From NCBI GenBank assembly GCA_016788865.1, contig JAEUSB010000108.1, forward strand, positions 24,650-88,649: DNA of 64,000 nucleotides, read 5' to 3'. This document shows, in pieces, positions 9,674-18,827 of this stretch. Under the pieces are notes generated by a model. It saw only the letters and a list, made by a program, of their open reading frames with translations. It was not told the DNA's origin and searched no databases. The number at the start of each line of letters is the position of its first letter. The first letter of the stretch is position 1. Position numbers and translations under genes: made by a program. The stretch comes from Leptospirales bacterium. GTDB taxonomy: Bacteria; Spirochaetota; Leptospiria; Leptospirales; Leptonemataceae.

Positions 9674-10554
9674 ATGCTAAGCGTTGAGACGGGACCAGAA
9701 ACAAGAATGAAAGAGTACGAAAGAGTATATTCCGCACTGAAAACACCTGAGATAGGGTTACAAATAATCGAAGGTAAGATTAAGTTACCTTCATACGACA
9801 CGAGCCAGCCCGCAAAGAAGGAGTATGGCTTTCCACCGGCGTTTATTCCATGGTGGAGTTCATCCTCCATTCCACACTACTTCGGCTATTGGATGCACTT
9901 TTTTAGCTCATCAAGAAAATTGACATTCGCACAATTGAATACAAATATTGGTCTTGGTGGCCCTCATCACGCGCTCGAAATCGCGCGAACCTTCGCCCAA
10001 TTCTTCTCAGCACTGTCTTTGCGCACATTTGCATATTCGAGGAATTGGGCGAAGAAACTAAAGAGTTCGCACGTGCCGCCGGGGTCAACGCGCCAGAACA
10101 GCTTTTGAAAATAGCAATGGAGATTGACTCGACTCCCCGGGGTCTCCGGAGTCATTCCGCATTCAAGGAAGACACGCCAATCGTTTGCTTCAACGATGAT
10201 GAGTTAGATTCGTACAAGTTTGATTTCCCTCATAATAAGATGAAGTTAACTCCGGATACTATGAGACAAATCTGCACAGTGGAAATATACGACACACTGC
10301 ATAAAAGAATCTCTGAAATGGTAAACCCACCGGAATGGTTCATCACAACTTCGCAGAAAGATACATTTGATCGGCTAATAAAGGAAAAAGACTTTACTGG
10401 CGCATGGATGTGCCTGAATTCCAAAGGGTGGCTTTTTAAGGATGCACGAAAAGCACTTGAAAATCTCGCCGGCGCCGTTGGAGATCCAATTCTCAACCTG
10501 GTCACGGAAGCCTGGGTAAAAATTCCGCACGAGGGGTATGAGGACCATTATTGA
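9674..10554 (+). pseudogene. unknown cytoplasmic protein broken by a one-base frameshift near 9916
   Basis: The first part (ATG 9674 or 9707) reads well to about 9915 and includes PPAFIPWWSSSSIPHYFGYW. After SSSRK the protein-like reading moves to the frame one base earlier: KIDIRTIEYKYWSWWPSS, continuing through FEELGEETKEFARAAG to the stop at 10554. Adding one A to the run AGAAAATTG (about 9913-9921) joins both parts into one protein of about 290 residues with no signal peptide. The aromatic PPAFIPWW...YFGYW region recalls SMI1/KNR4-type immunity proteins, but that is a weak impression. It is either a young pseudogene or an assembly error. Confidence 0.65.
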
Positions 10555-10605
10555 TGTATTGATGCACTCACAATGGCCGTATTCCTTTGAGGGATTTCTC
10601 TGCGT

Positions 10606-11202
10606 ATGGATGACCACCTACTCATCGATGTTCATCAGCTGAATCCAGAGACATTTCGTCTGGGTCTTTCCGGAGATTGGAGCATCGATAGTTCCGGTGT
10701 GTGGACTGCTTGCCTGGCGAACCTTCTGCCGGGCAAACAAACAAAGATTATAATAAACCTGTCAGGTGTAAAGTATCTCGATTCAACTGGGCTGGGTCAG
10801 CAGGTTCGCCTCAAGGGTATGGTACTGGAACTTGCCTTCTCTGAAATGACACCGGGAATAAGAAAAGTATTCTTGGCTACATCATTGCATTCGGTTCCCT
10901 TCGCAGAGTTCGCGAACGATGAGAAGGCAATAAGATATTTGCAAGCACTCAGATCTTCTCCTGATGCCACAATTGATGTCGAAAGCCAAATTGACGCGGC
11001 CTATGCTTTCCAGAAAGCCGGGGATCATGAATCTGCCCTTCAGGTGTTCTTCGCTCTCGATCGGAGAAAATTGAAACTCTCTCCTAATTTACAGTCCGGC
11101 ATCTGGGCGGCAATGGCATTGAGTATGGAAAAGTGCGGTTACGACAACTTTCGCTTCTGGCAAAGAAAAGCCAAACGGATTCTGGAACAAAATTCCAAAT
11201 GA
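10606..11202 (+). CDS. STAS-domain protein (anti-anti-sigma-like) with helical C-terminus
   Basis: Residues 1-110 form a STAS domain. The signature KYLDSTGLG is clear, with S60 at the position phosphorylated in SpoIIAA and RsbV. Residues 125-198 are helical and resemble one or two tetratricopeptide units (AAYAFQKAGDHESALQVF). STAS proteins bind RsbW/SpoIIAB-like ATPases when unphosphorylated and are reset by SpoIIE phosphatases. Both partner types occur elsewhere in the window (16666, 30425, 50699, 52669, 61044), so it may belong to that network. No sigma factor gene is seen. Confidence 0.8.
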   Translation: MDDHLLIDVHQLNPETFRLGLSGDWSIDSSGVWTACLANLLPGKQTKIIINLSGVKYLDSTGLGQQVRLKGMVLELAFSEMTPGIRKVFLATSLHSVPFAEFANDEKAIRYLQALRSSPDATIDVESQIDAAYAFQKAGDHESALQVFFALDRRKLKLSPNLQSGIWAAMALSMEKCGYDNFRFWQRKAKRILEQNSK

Positions 11203-11213
11203 CAAACTCTTTT

Positions 11214-11239
11214 CACGCCGACCCGGCAGGGCCGGCGTG
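11214..11239. other. strong GC-rich hairpin between convergent genes
   Basis: CACGCCGACCC (11214-11224) pairs with GGGCCGGCGTG (11229-11239) around a GGCA loop, with one mismatch. It lies just after the STAS gene and before the end of the minus-strand gene at 11338. No T run follows on either strand, so it could be a terminator only in a loose sense. Confidence 0.4.
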
Positions 11240-11337
11240 TGATCAATTGTTCGAAACATATGCTTGAGTGCTCGACCATTCTGCAGGGCAATCATCTTGC
11301 AGGTCGCACAGCAAGGTGATAGATGGAGTCAATCCCA

Positions 11338-11700
11338 TCAATCTTCCGAGTAGGAGACTGCAGAATACTTTCCGCAGGTATTGCACTTAACTTCATAATC
11401 ATAATAGGCGTCCCCGGATTGCGGTGATACTACGCCCTGGAGTGCAACCACGAGCACATCTTTACCTTCGCAGAACAGACAGTCTGCATGATCCATCGCA
11501 TATTCCAGAACGCGCATTTCGTCGCGCATTGGATGATCGGCGGGACGAATGCCAGTGCCGTAGTACCAGGTCTGCCCGTTCCAGTCCACGCTCTGGCATG
11601 GCTCACTTGACGCCAATGCAAGCTGCCGCGTAGCTTCGAGGATTGGTCCGTCCGACCGTCGTACGCTCTGGTTCAGCCATTCAACCTTGTGTTCTTGCAA
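11338..11700 (-). CDS. small protein with C-terminal zinc-ribbon-like motif
   Basis: This 120-residue protein has no signal peptide. CLFC and CNTC, about 30 residues apart, could bind zinc. No family is recognised. The TTG at 11700 is the likely start because AGAGG lies about 6 bases upstream. A decayed copy of its first 30 codons is present at 22641-22741, which supports its being a real gene and also supports this start region, since the similarity begins just upstream of it. Confidence 0.65.
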   Translation of the reverse strand: MQEHKVEWLNQSVRRSDGPILEATRQLALASSEPCQSVDWNGQTWYYGTGIRPADHPMRDEMRVLEYAMDHADCLFCEGKDVLVVALQGVVSPQSGDAYYDYEVKCNTCGKYSAVSYSED

Positions 11701-11916
11701 AGCTTTCCTCTGTATGTAATGCCCTGATCTGCACCACTGCCGATTGCCGGTAAACGTTCTCTGGCTAACTGAACTAATGGATGGAGCTCGAGCATGTCAA
11801 TTCTGATCGGGATTATTTCTTCGGAGAGGGAAGGATGGAGCGTTGATCTGGTTGACACATGTCCGGACTGCTACAAACTTCAAGTCTGGTCCATAAATGA
11901 GAAGAGCAACCTCCGA

Positions 11917-13068
11917 ATGAAAGTCCTGCAGCTGATTCCGCCCAGTGTCCTACTGAGCATGATGCTGATGCTTTTTTCTGCGTGTTTCCTGCTTACCAAG
12001 CCCAAGCGGGGTCTTCACGATCTGATAGGTCTTTTCTGGATCGCCTTTGTTTCGCTGGCCATAACGCGACGCGGGATTCAAGCGAACTTTGGGCCAGATG
12101 CTTTCCTTCCATTTATTCGAGTCACGGGATATTTCCTCGCATACGGACCGTTCCTGTATCTGTACACGCGATCTCTCATGGTTGAGAAGCCCAGACTCAG
12201 ATGGATTGATGGGCTACATTTTCTACCTTTTCTGATTTCATTCTTACTGGCACTGACTACGGACTTTAGATTTGAACTCGCTACAATCGGAGATGCTACA
12301 CCAACCCTTGGACCGGTAATCCATTTGTATCTCGCAGCCGGTCCGATCAGTATGCTCGCCTACAATGTGCGAACCATCTACGTACTGCGATTGCACAAAG
12401 GCAGAGTGCGCGATTTTTTTGCCAATGTTTCAGAGGCCAATTCGCTGGCATGGGTCAACGTGATTTGTTGGCTATTTATGCTAGGGTTTTGCGCTCAGGT
12501 GACATCTCACTCATTGGAGTTGAACGATTCATGGAGACTGTACACGACCGAACTCGTTAACGCCACCTTCATTGCCTATCTGACTATGCTTTGCTTTTTC
12601 ATCATGAGACAGCCGACGATCTTCAGCAAGGCCGGACCTACCGTTGAAGAAATCGACGGGCGACGGGGCAATCCAAAGTATGCAAAATCGCGGTTGGAGA
12701 CGGACAAAGCCAGGCAGCTACTGGAAACCCTTCTGCAACATATGGAGGAGAGAAAGCCCTATTTGAACGAAGATCTCGACATCACCGAGATTGCCAGATC
12801 CATCGGTACCACAACAAACAATGTGAGCCAGGTTTTGAACACCTTGCTGCAAAAGAATTTCTATTCCTTTGTAAATGACTATCGAGTCAGAGAAGTCACA
12901 ACACGACTACAGCAGGACGAGTTCAGGAATTATCCCATCATCCGCGTGGCCCTCGAATGTGGATTCAATTCCAAATCAACGTTTAATGCAATCTTTCGCA
13001 AGTACACTGGATTGACCCCGAGCGAATACAAAGCTACGCTCCTGGTCCGCGACGATGCTCCTACTTGA
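11917..13068 (+). CDS. AraC-family regulator with a seven-helix membrane N-terminus
   Basis: The N-terminal half (about 1-230) has seven hydrophobic helices. The C-terminal 100 residues form an AraC/XylS double helix-turn-helix: DITEIARSIGTTTNNVSQVLN, then the second motif VALECGFNSKSTFNAIFRKYTGLTPSEY. It probably senses a signal in or across the membrane and binds DNA while membrane-anchored. The ATG at 11917 (MKVLQLIPPS) starts directly before the first helix; the open frame reaches back to 11794, but that part is poor protein. The target genes are not evident. Confidence 0.85.
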   Translation: MKVLQLIPPSVLLSMMLMLFSACFLLTKPKRGLHDLIGLFWIAFVSLAITRRGIQANFGPDAFLPFIRVTGYFLAYGPFLYLYTRSLMVEKPRLRWIDGLHFLPFLISFLLALTTDFRFELATIGDATPTLGPVIHLYLAAGPISMLAYNVRTIYVLRLHKGRVRDFFANVSEANSLAWVNVICWLFMLGFCAQVTSHSLELNDSWRLYTTELVNATFIAYLTMLCFFIMRQPTIFSKAGPTVEEIDGRRGNPKYAKSRLETDKARQLLETLLQHMEERKPYLNEDLDITEIARSIGTTTNNVSQVLNTLLQKNFYSFVNDYRVREVTTRLQQDEFRNYPIIRVALECGFNSKSTFNAIFRKYTGLTPSEYKATLLVRDDAPT

Positions 13069-13087
13069 AATTTGTCTCGTCGTTGAA

Positions 13088-15163
13088 CTATCCTCCCGGC
13101 GGTACGGCGACAGCAGGCATAGTTGCAGTTCTCGCCGGGAACGCAAAGCCGGGTTGCTTGGCCAGGGGTGAGGCAAGCATTCCTGCTTCGATTGCGCGCG
13201 CTGTTTCGGGAAAACCGCGTTTGCGGGCAATCCGAGCGGCGTCCCATCCGCCGACGGTTGCGAATGGATTGGCCCCGGCCTTGAGCAGCGCCTGCACGAG
13301 AGCCGTACGGCCAAAATATGCTGAATACAGGAGTGCCGTCCAACCGTTATACGCACTATCAATGCGGTCCGCATCTAGTTTTCCCATCTTGCTACTGTTA
13401 CCGGCGTAGGCAGCGGCCAGAAACTTCTGATGCTTGTCAGAAAGACCTACGGAGAGCGTTCGCATTGCCATAACGGGCATAAGCTTTCTGTGCTGTTCGT
13501 AAAGAGCCTTCATTTCGTTGTCGTTCAACGCTCTCTCGTAAATGAACAGGTTGTCGATAGATCCTTTCATTATCCAGCCGCAGGGACCGAAATCGAAAAC
13601 GGCCATATTGCTATTTTCGTTCTTTGTGTACAATTTTTGAAACAACCCACTCAAAACGACGTCTTTCTGCCGTTTGCCATCCAGAGTCAATGAAACCCTT
13701 TTTGTTTTAGGATCCACACGAGCAACCAGGTCGTGCCACGTGTTGAAAGTAACAACGTCGTCGCTGACGTAATCGCCATCAAAGTAGGTGGAGTTCTGCC
13801 CCTGGGGTAGACTTTTATCTGCGCGAAGGGAGACGTGCAATCGATGATTAAGGACAGAAACCTTGATGTAGTCGCCCCACGCTGCCAGGAGAAAACCGTC
13901 ACCCAATCCTGCCTCGCGCTGCTGGAGGTTGAAATTCAGGTGAATGGTCAGGCCATCCTTCGGTTCGTCACGAACGATGCCAAATCCGGCGCCTGAATCG
14001 TCGCGGATGTCTTCTCCCGTGCTATTGAGCGTTCCGCCAGAAATGGAAAACGCAGACTCACCGTTGCTCACCAGGAATTGCTGCGTGGCCCCCGGCGCGG
14101 AGTTTTTGGGACCGTTGTCAAAATTAAACGTACCTGCAAGTTCGTCGGAAAGGCGCAAATCCCCGGGCACAGAAATCGGTTCCGCGATGAACGGTTCGTC
14201 GGGACCCAATTCATACGGAATGCCATTCTCCCTCAAGGTTTTCCTCGCCCAATTACGAACGAAAGATGTTCTCACCTCCTGATCGGCAATAGCGGCTTTC
14301 ACGACCTTCCCCTTCCAGATGAGATATAAGACATCCCAGCCAAAGAGGTCGTGATTTAAAATATTGCCCCCGTCGACATCGATAGTTGCAACATTCACAC
14401 CTTTGAGGTCGTGCAATGCATACTTGAATACCGACGAAGTTGTTCCGCATGCGAAATAGGCGACGGCGATGATGGGTTTCACGCGGCTTTGTTCCTTCCA
14501 GTTTGCTTCGGTGAGTGTTACTATATTAGTGGAGGCGGTCGGGCTCGGAGACGGAGCTTTCTTCTCCAAATATTGAGCGAGCTCAACGTGTCCGCGCTTT
14601 CGGGCAAGATCGGCAGCAGAGCAAAGCATGCCGGGATTCCCAGGCTCGCACCAGTCCCCGCTGGCTTTTGGACCTGGATCAGCGCCCTTGCTGAGCAGGA
14701 GTTCAACCAATTGTCTGTCTCCCTGCTCTGCGGCACCCATCAACGGTGTGCGTTCGGTGGCCGGGTCTACGTAGTTTGCATCAGCGCCGCGTTCCAACAT
14801 TAGAAATGCAACCTGGCGCATTGGGTCGTTTGGGCTGACCGACTCGTAGCTCTGAATGGCCCACATCAGTGCGCTGTATGAGTTCCGTGGGTGCAGGTTC
14901 ACTTTGGCTCCCACGGAAAGCAAATAGCGAGCGATCTCGGGACGACCCCCATAGCAGTAGCAGGCTATCAGGAGTGGATAGTTGTCACCGTCACCCTGCT
15001 TCTCATTTACGTTGGCCCCGGCGCGTACCAATTCCTGCACCCGCGAAAGGTCATTGTCGCAAATGGCTGTTTCCAATGGAGTTTCCGCCGATAGCGCAAC
15101 CGGCAGTAAGACAGCCAAAACAATGGCCAGTGTCTGGATTCGTGGGGCGCCCATTTTCGGCAT
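13088..15163 (-). CDS. secreted ankyrin / LamG-like protein
   Basis: A signal peptide (QTLAIVLAVLLPVALSAE) is followed by four or five ankyrin repeats (about 30-200) and a region that may be thioredoxin-like (about 225-320) but has no CxxC. Next comes a concanavalin A/LamG-like domain (about 345-570), with DGFLLAAWGDYIKVSV and the closing motif GSIDNLFIYERALND. Two ankyrin repeats finish it (WTALLYSAYFGRTALV). The ATG at 15163 has GGAG 6 bases upstream. The last ankyrin unit closely resembles the C-terminus of the 37885-39666 protein. A binding or scaffold role outside the cytoplasm is likely. Confidence 0.85.
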   Translation of the reverse strand: MPKMGAPRIQTLAIVLAVLLPVALSAETPLETAICDNDLSRVQELVRAGANVNEKQGDGDNYPLLIACYCYGGRPEIARYLLSVGAKVNLHPRNSYSALMWAIQSYESVSPNDPMRQVAFLMLERGADANYVDPATERTPLMGAAEQGDRQLVELLLSKGADPGPKASGDWCEPGNPGMLCSAADLARKRGHVELAQYLEKKAPSPSPTASTNIVTLTEANWKEQSRVKPIIAVAYFACGTTSSVFKYALHDLKGVNVATIDVDGGNILNHDLFGWDVLYLIWKGKVVKAAIADQEVRTSFVRNWARKTLRENGIPYELGPDEPFIAEPISVPGDLRLSDELAGTFNFDNGPKNSAPGATQQFLVSNGESAFSISGGTLNSTGEDIRDDSGAGFGIVRDEPKDGLTIHLNFNLQQREAGLGDGFLLAAWGDYIKVSVLNHRLHVSLRADKSLPQGQNSTYFDGDYVSDDVVTFNTWHDLVARVDPKTKRVSLTLDGKRQKDVVLSGLFQKLYTKNENSNMAVFDFGPCGWIMKGSIDNLFIYERALNDNEMKALYEQHRKLMPVMAMRTLSVGLSDKHQKFLAAAYAGNSSKMGKLDADRIDSAYNGWTALLYSAYFGRTALVQALLKAGANPFATVGGWDAARIARKRGFPETARAIEAGMLASPLAKQPGFAFPARTATMPAVAVPPGG

Positions 15164-15569
15164 GGTAATCTCCGTGGGGCGCCGATGGGCCTTGTTCCCT
15201 CGCCAGTGAACGCGACTGCGAACAAAGGGCAATCAATTTTACACCATCTGCGGAAACATCAGTGACGTTTCCAGCATCGTTATGGATCAGAGTCTAACAG
15301 CCAGTATGCGCAGGGATATGTTATTCCGGGAAACATCTCTCCGCATCACAAAACAGGCATGACGAGGTCAATGGAGTGACTTAAATACTAAAATTCCTTT
15401 AGTAGTTTCAGTAGAACGTCCGGCTTGTTTGAAAGAGTATTGTCTGGCCCAGCCTCTATCGTAGTTTTCCCTTGCGGTCGCAAACTATTGCCGCATAATC
15501 TCCTGATTTATTTGGGCCCTGGACCTATGACTGAAAAGATCGGAATAGCGCGCTCATGACGTGCGCCAC
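15164..15569. other. intergenic gap with one small palindrome
   Basis: No gene is seen in these 406 bases. TACTAAA (15386-15392) and TTTAGTA (15398-15404) form a perfect 7-base inverted repeat around ATTCC. The right half AATTCCTTTAGTA recurs near 37657-37669, upstream of another gene. It could be an operator, but two occurrences are weak evidence. Confidence 0.25.
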
Positions 15570-16484
15570 TCATGTGCACTGCATGACAATGCTTGCAACT
15601 GCACACGCTTCGCAGAGAAAAACGTTCAGCAGTTGATCGCCGCCGGCATTTCCAGGTGGGACCTGAATGGCTTGCACCTCTGCGATGAAAAACATTGGTT
15701 GGGCGCAGTCAGGACAATCGGGCCATTCCGGCGACTGCCACCAGGTTGGCGCTCCACCAACTCGGATTCCCCGCACATCGAGGCGATCGGGATCGGGCGC
15801 ATCAAGGAAGAGATCCCACTCCGGACCGCCCTGCACATCTTCCGGTTCTCCGCCGCCACATGACGTTTCGAACTCCTCGGCTCTGTCGATTGCGACACGA
15901 CCATCCTTGCCTCTGCGAAATGACATTCTCCCGCTTCCATTCGGATCATCGAGCATCCAGGCGTCACACTCCTCATGGTTTGAATAAAGGATATGCAGCT
16001 TTCCGTAATCGCGCACTTTCTCAGGGAAAATTTCAATTTGGTCGAGGTCGATTGTGGCCACATGGATTGGCGGGAGTTGACATCCAGGGAAATGTGTCCC
16101 GTCAAAGATCGCCGACAAATCGCGCAGATTTGCAGAGTGAGGCGACTTACCCTCATGCAATCCAAACGAACCGATCAGAAATTCTTTGCTGAAACGCCCG
16201 GCAACAGCATCTTCTTCGCGAAGCTCTGGCGGGTCCTCTGGCTCATCAACGCAAACGAATCCATCTGATTTTCGCTTCTTTGCCAGATCGAGTGCGTAAA
16301 GCTGTGCCGCCCTGTAAGAAGGAAAATCCTGATCTTCAACTTCGTAAGACACGCTTTCGCTATCTTTTGTGACTTCTTCTATTGTAGTAACGCTTGCCGT
16401 TCCCTTGTAAGAAGGGCTGAGACTGATTTGCCATTCCGTCCCGTTTACCTTGTTCCCCTTGAAGAAATTTAAGCCGGATTTCAT
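15570..16484 (-). CDS. DUF1963-like protein with C-terminal cysteine pairs
   Basis: This protein has about 304 residues and no signal peptide. The C-terminal third has the family-like run VGGAPTWWQSPEWP, then CPDC and CEAC, and an aromatic strand MFFIAEVQAI, as in YwqG/DUF1963 relatives with a zinc knuckle. The N-terminal 80 residues could be a small WGR-like beta domain (WQISLSPSY, FPSYRAAQLYALDLAKKRK), but this is uncertain. The start at 16484 is the first ATG that excludes a spurious-looking leader; the open frame reaches 16547. It is divergent from the receptor gene at 16666. Confidence 0.65.
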   Translation of the reverse strand: MKSGLNFFKGNKVNGTEWQISLSPSYKGTASVTTIEEVTKDSESVSYEVEDQDFPSYRAAQLYALDLAKKRKSDGFVCVDEPEDPPELREEDAVAGRFSKEFLIGSFGLHEGKSPHSANLRDLSAIFDGTHFPGCQLPPIHVATIDLDQIEIFPEKVRDYGKLHILYSNHEECDAWMLDDPNGSGRMSFRRGKDGRVAIDRAEEFETSCGGGEPEDVQGGPEWDLFLDAPDPDRLDVRGIRVGGAPTWWQSPEWPDCPDCAQPMFFIAEVQAIQVPPGNAGGDQLLNVFLCEACAVASIVMQCT

Positions 16485-16665
16485 GCTACCAGAATACGGG
16501 AGTCGGAAAATACTTGCATTTAAAAATTGCGGACATAGCAGAGTCAATGGTCAGGTCATGCGCATTGGTTTCACAGCGAGGGAAGAAACTGCCTTGAACC
16601 ATTTCCGCGTATAGCTGGTCTTTGTAGAAAGCTTGCTTCCTCCACTAGAATTCGGACATTAGCGT

Positions 16666-18729
16666 ATGAGGTGGCTTGCGCTCTTTGTGTTGCCCGCTTT
16701 CGCGCACTGTAGTCCGGAAGTCACCGGAGCCGCCCGCGCGGGTTCGATTGACCTCGGTAATCTGAGCCGTCCGCTTGAAATCCGCGGAGAGTGGAGTTTT
16801 TACCCGGCGCGCTTCTTGTCCGCAACGCCACTGCAAGAAGCTGAAAAACAAGATTCTAAAAGTGTTGTTCGAGTTATGGTGCCCGGTTCCTGGAACTATT
16901 ACAGATCGGGTGGTTTTCCGGACGGCAAAGGCTTTGGCACTTTCCGCCTGGCTGCCCGCGTTCCAAACCAGCGCCTCAGCCTTGCAATGATGGAGCAGGG
17001 AACTGCAGTTCGCGTAATTGCAAACGGAAAAGAAGTCTGCAAGTCTGGAGAACCATCATCAGATCCAAAGACTTTCCGCCCTGACACCGTTCCCCTCTTG
17101 TGTGAACTCAGGGGCACCGAGGATGGGCGCCTGGAGATCCTCCTCGAAGTCTCAAACTTCAACTACAGAAAAGGAGGCATGTGGAGCGCGCCAGTTATAG
17201 GCGAGCGATCAGCCATGGAAGCGGCCTTTCGACTGCAGAGAGAACTCGAACTCATGGTCGTTGCTATCGCTTTTATCATGGGTCTATACCATGTAATGCT
17301 TTATGTGTACCACAGATCCGACAACGTGCCTCTGTGGTTTGGACTTTTCAGCCTCGCGATTTTTGTGCGTGCTATTTCGACGAACTTCAGGCTGGTAACA
17401 GAATTTATTCCGGGAATCCCATTTGATGTGTACAGTCGCCTGGAGTTTTTTTCCTGGTTCTGGATTCCGGCGCTCGGCCTGAAATATACTTCATGCGTTT
17501 TCGCGGGCCGTATTCCCCAGGTTGTCGTTAAGGTTTTTCTTGCGGCGGCAGTTCTGCAGAGCAGTTTGCTTGTATTCCCCGTGAGTTTCTACAGTCACCT
17601 GGTCGTTCCATCCCAGATTCTTTCCATTCTGGCCTTTGCATTTTGCCTCGCTGCCCCTATCCTGGCTTTGCGTGTGAACGTCGAAGGAGCTCTGGCCTTC
17701 TTCCTGTCCGAAATTCTAGGGCTAATTGCAGTAGGAAACGATCTACTCCACACAAACGAAATCATACGAACAGCGCATCTTGGACCCTATGGACTTTTTT
17801 TTGTAATTCTGTCACAGTCATTGATAATTTCGCGAAAGCTACTCCGGACTCACAGGCTCTTAATAGAATCTGATCGACGCTACAGATCCGTCATCGATGG
17901 CTCGCGACGGCTGGTGTTTTCTCTCGACCGCGAGTTTCGTTTTATCTGGGCCAATCGAGCATTGCTGAACATAGTCGGAGCATCGGCGCGCGAAATCGAG
18001 GGAAGAGATTTTCTGGATTTCGTGCGCGCGGAAAGCATGGAGGAAAAGCAAGTCATTCGAGCCGCGCTTGAGGAAGCAGTGCGCACACAAAGAAATTACG
18101 GTTTTCCCATTGGTCTACAGCAGGTAATTGGCGCGGAGCCCGTTACCTCTGATTTCGTATTTGAAGTCGTAGAGGCATCAGGTCGATGGGAACTACAGGG
18201 GCGGGCAGAGTCTGAGATGCGCGATCATTTGCTTCCAAGATTTGTTAGGGAGCGCCAGTGTTTCGAAATCACAAACAGCCTTGTTGAGGCGGAAGAGATT
18301 TCACACCGACTTGTTCAGAATATTGCGCGATATACGGACGTTAGGGACGCGCAGGACCTGCGTCTGGGCCTTCGTGAAATCGTGATCAATGCTATTGAGC
18401 ACGGAAATCTGGCCGTAAGTTTTGAGGACAAAACCCGAGCTCAGAAGGACGGGGATTATCTTAAGTTTTTGCAAATGCGATGCCAGCTGCCTCAATACCG
18501 TATGCGTACAGTTCGCATAGATTATTCCCTGAATGAATCGCGAGTGCTCTATAAGATCACTGATCAAGGGCTTGGCTTTCCATTTGAAGACCTCCTTGGC
18601 GAAATTCGCGCCGTGGAATCATCGCAGCTTGAACATGGCAGGGGGATCTTGATTACTCTGGGATTGTTCGATGTAGTGCGTTACAAAGCGCCTGGCAATG
18701 TTGTCTATTTGATTAAGAAGTTCAAGTGA
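16666..18729 (+). CDS. 7TMR-DISM receptor with PAS and RsbW-like ATPase domain
   Basis: The order is signal peptide; an extracellular jelly-roll domain (about 25-185, with IRGEWSFYPARF and VMVPGSWNYY); seven membrane helices (about 195-390); a PAS-like domain (about 405-510); and a GHKL ATPase (about 540-685). The N-box reads REIVINAIEHGN and the G-boxes are ITDQGLGFPF and HGRGI. No HisKA domain or phospho-acceptor histidine precedes the ATPase, so it resembles serine kinases of the RsbW/SpoIIAB type. It likely relays an outside signal to a STAS partner. It is a paralogue of the 30425-32506 protein. Confidence 0.87.
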   Translation: MRWLALFVLPAFAHCSPEVTGAARAGSIDLGNLSRPLEIRGEWSFYPARFLSATPLQEAEKQDSKSVVRVMVPGSWNYYRSGGFPDGKGFGTFRLAARVPNQRLSLAMMEQGTAVRVIANGKEVCKSGEPSSDPKTFRPDTVPLLCELRGTEDGRLEILLEVSNFNYRKGGMWSAPVIGERSAMEAAFRLQRELELMVVAIAFIMGLYHVMLYVYHRSDNVPLWFGLFSLAIFVRAISTNFRLVTEFIPGIPFDVYSRLEFFSWFWIPALGLKYTSCVFAGRIPQVVVKVFLAAAVLQSSLLVFPVSFYSHLVVPSQILSILAFAFCLAAPILALRVNVEGALAFFLSEILGLIAVGNDLLHTNEIIRTAHLGPYGLFFVILSQSLIISRKLLRTHRLLIESDRRYRSVIDGSRRLVFSLDREFRFIWANRALLNIVGASAREIEGRDFLDFVRAESMEEKQVIRAALEEAVRTQRNYGFPIGLQQVIGAEPVTSDFVFEVVEASGRWELQGRAESEMRDHLLPRFVRERQCFEITNSLVEAEEISHRLVQNIARYTDVRDAQDLRLGLREIVINAIEHGNLAVSFEDKTRAQKDGDYLKFLQMRCQLPQYRMRTVRIDYSLNESRVLYKITDQGLGFPFEDLLGEIRAVESSQLEHGRGILITLGLFDVVRYKAPGNVVYLIKKFK

Positions 18730-18827
18730 ACGCACTGGCAATGCCAAAGATTGCAGCCGCGCTGGACTTAGACTGGCGCAATGCCGTCCACCATTCGTTC
18801 GGTTTCCAGTGGTTTGATTCAAAGTAG

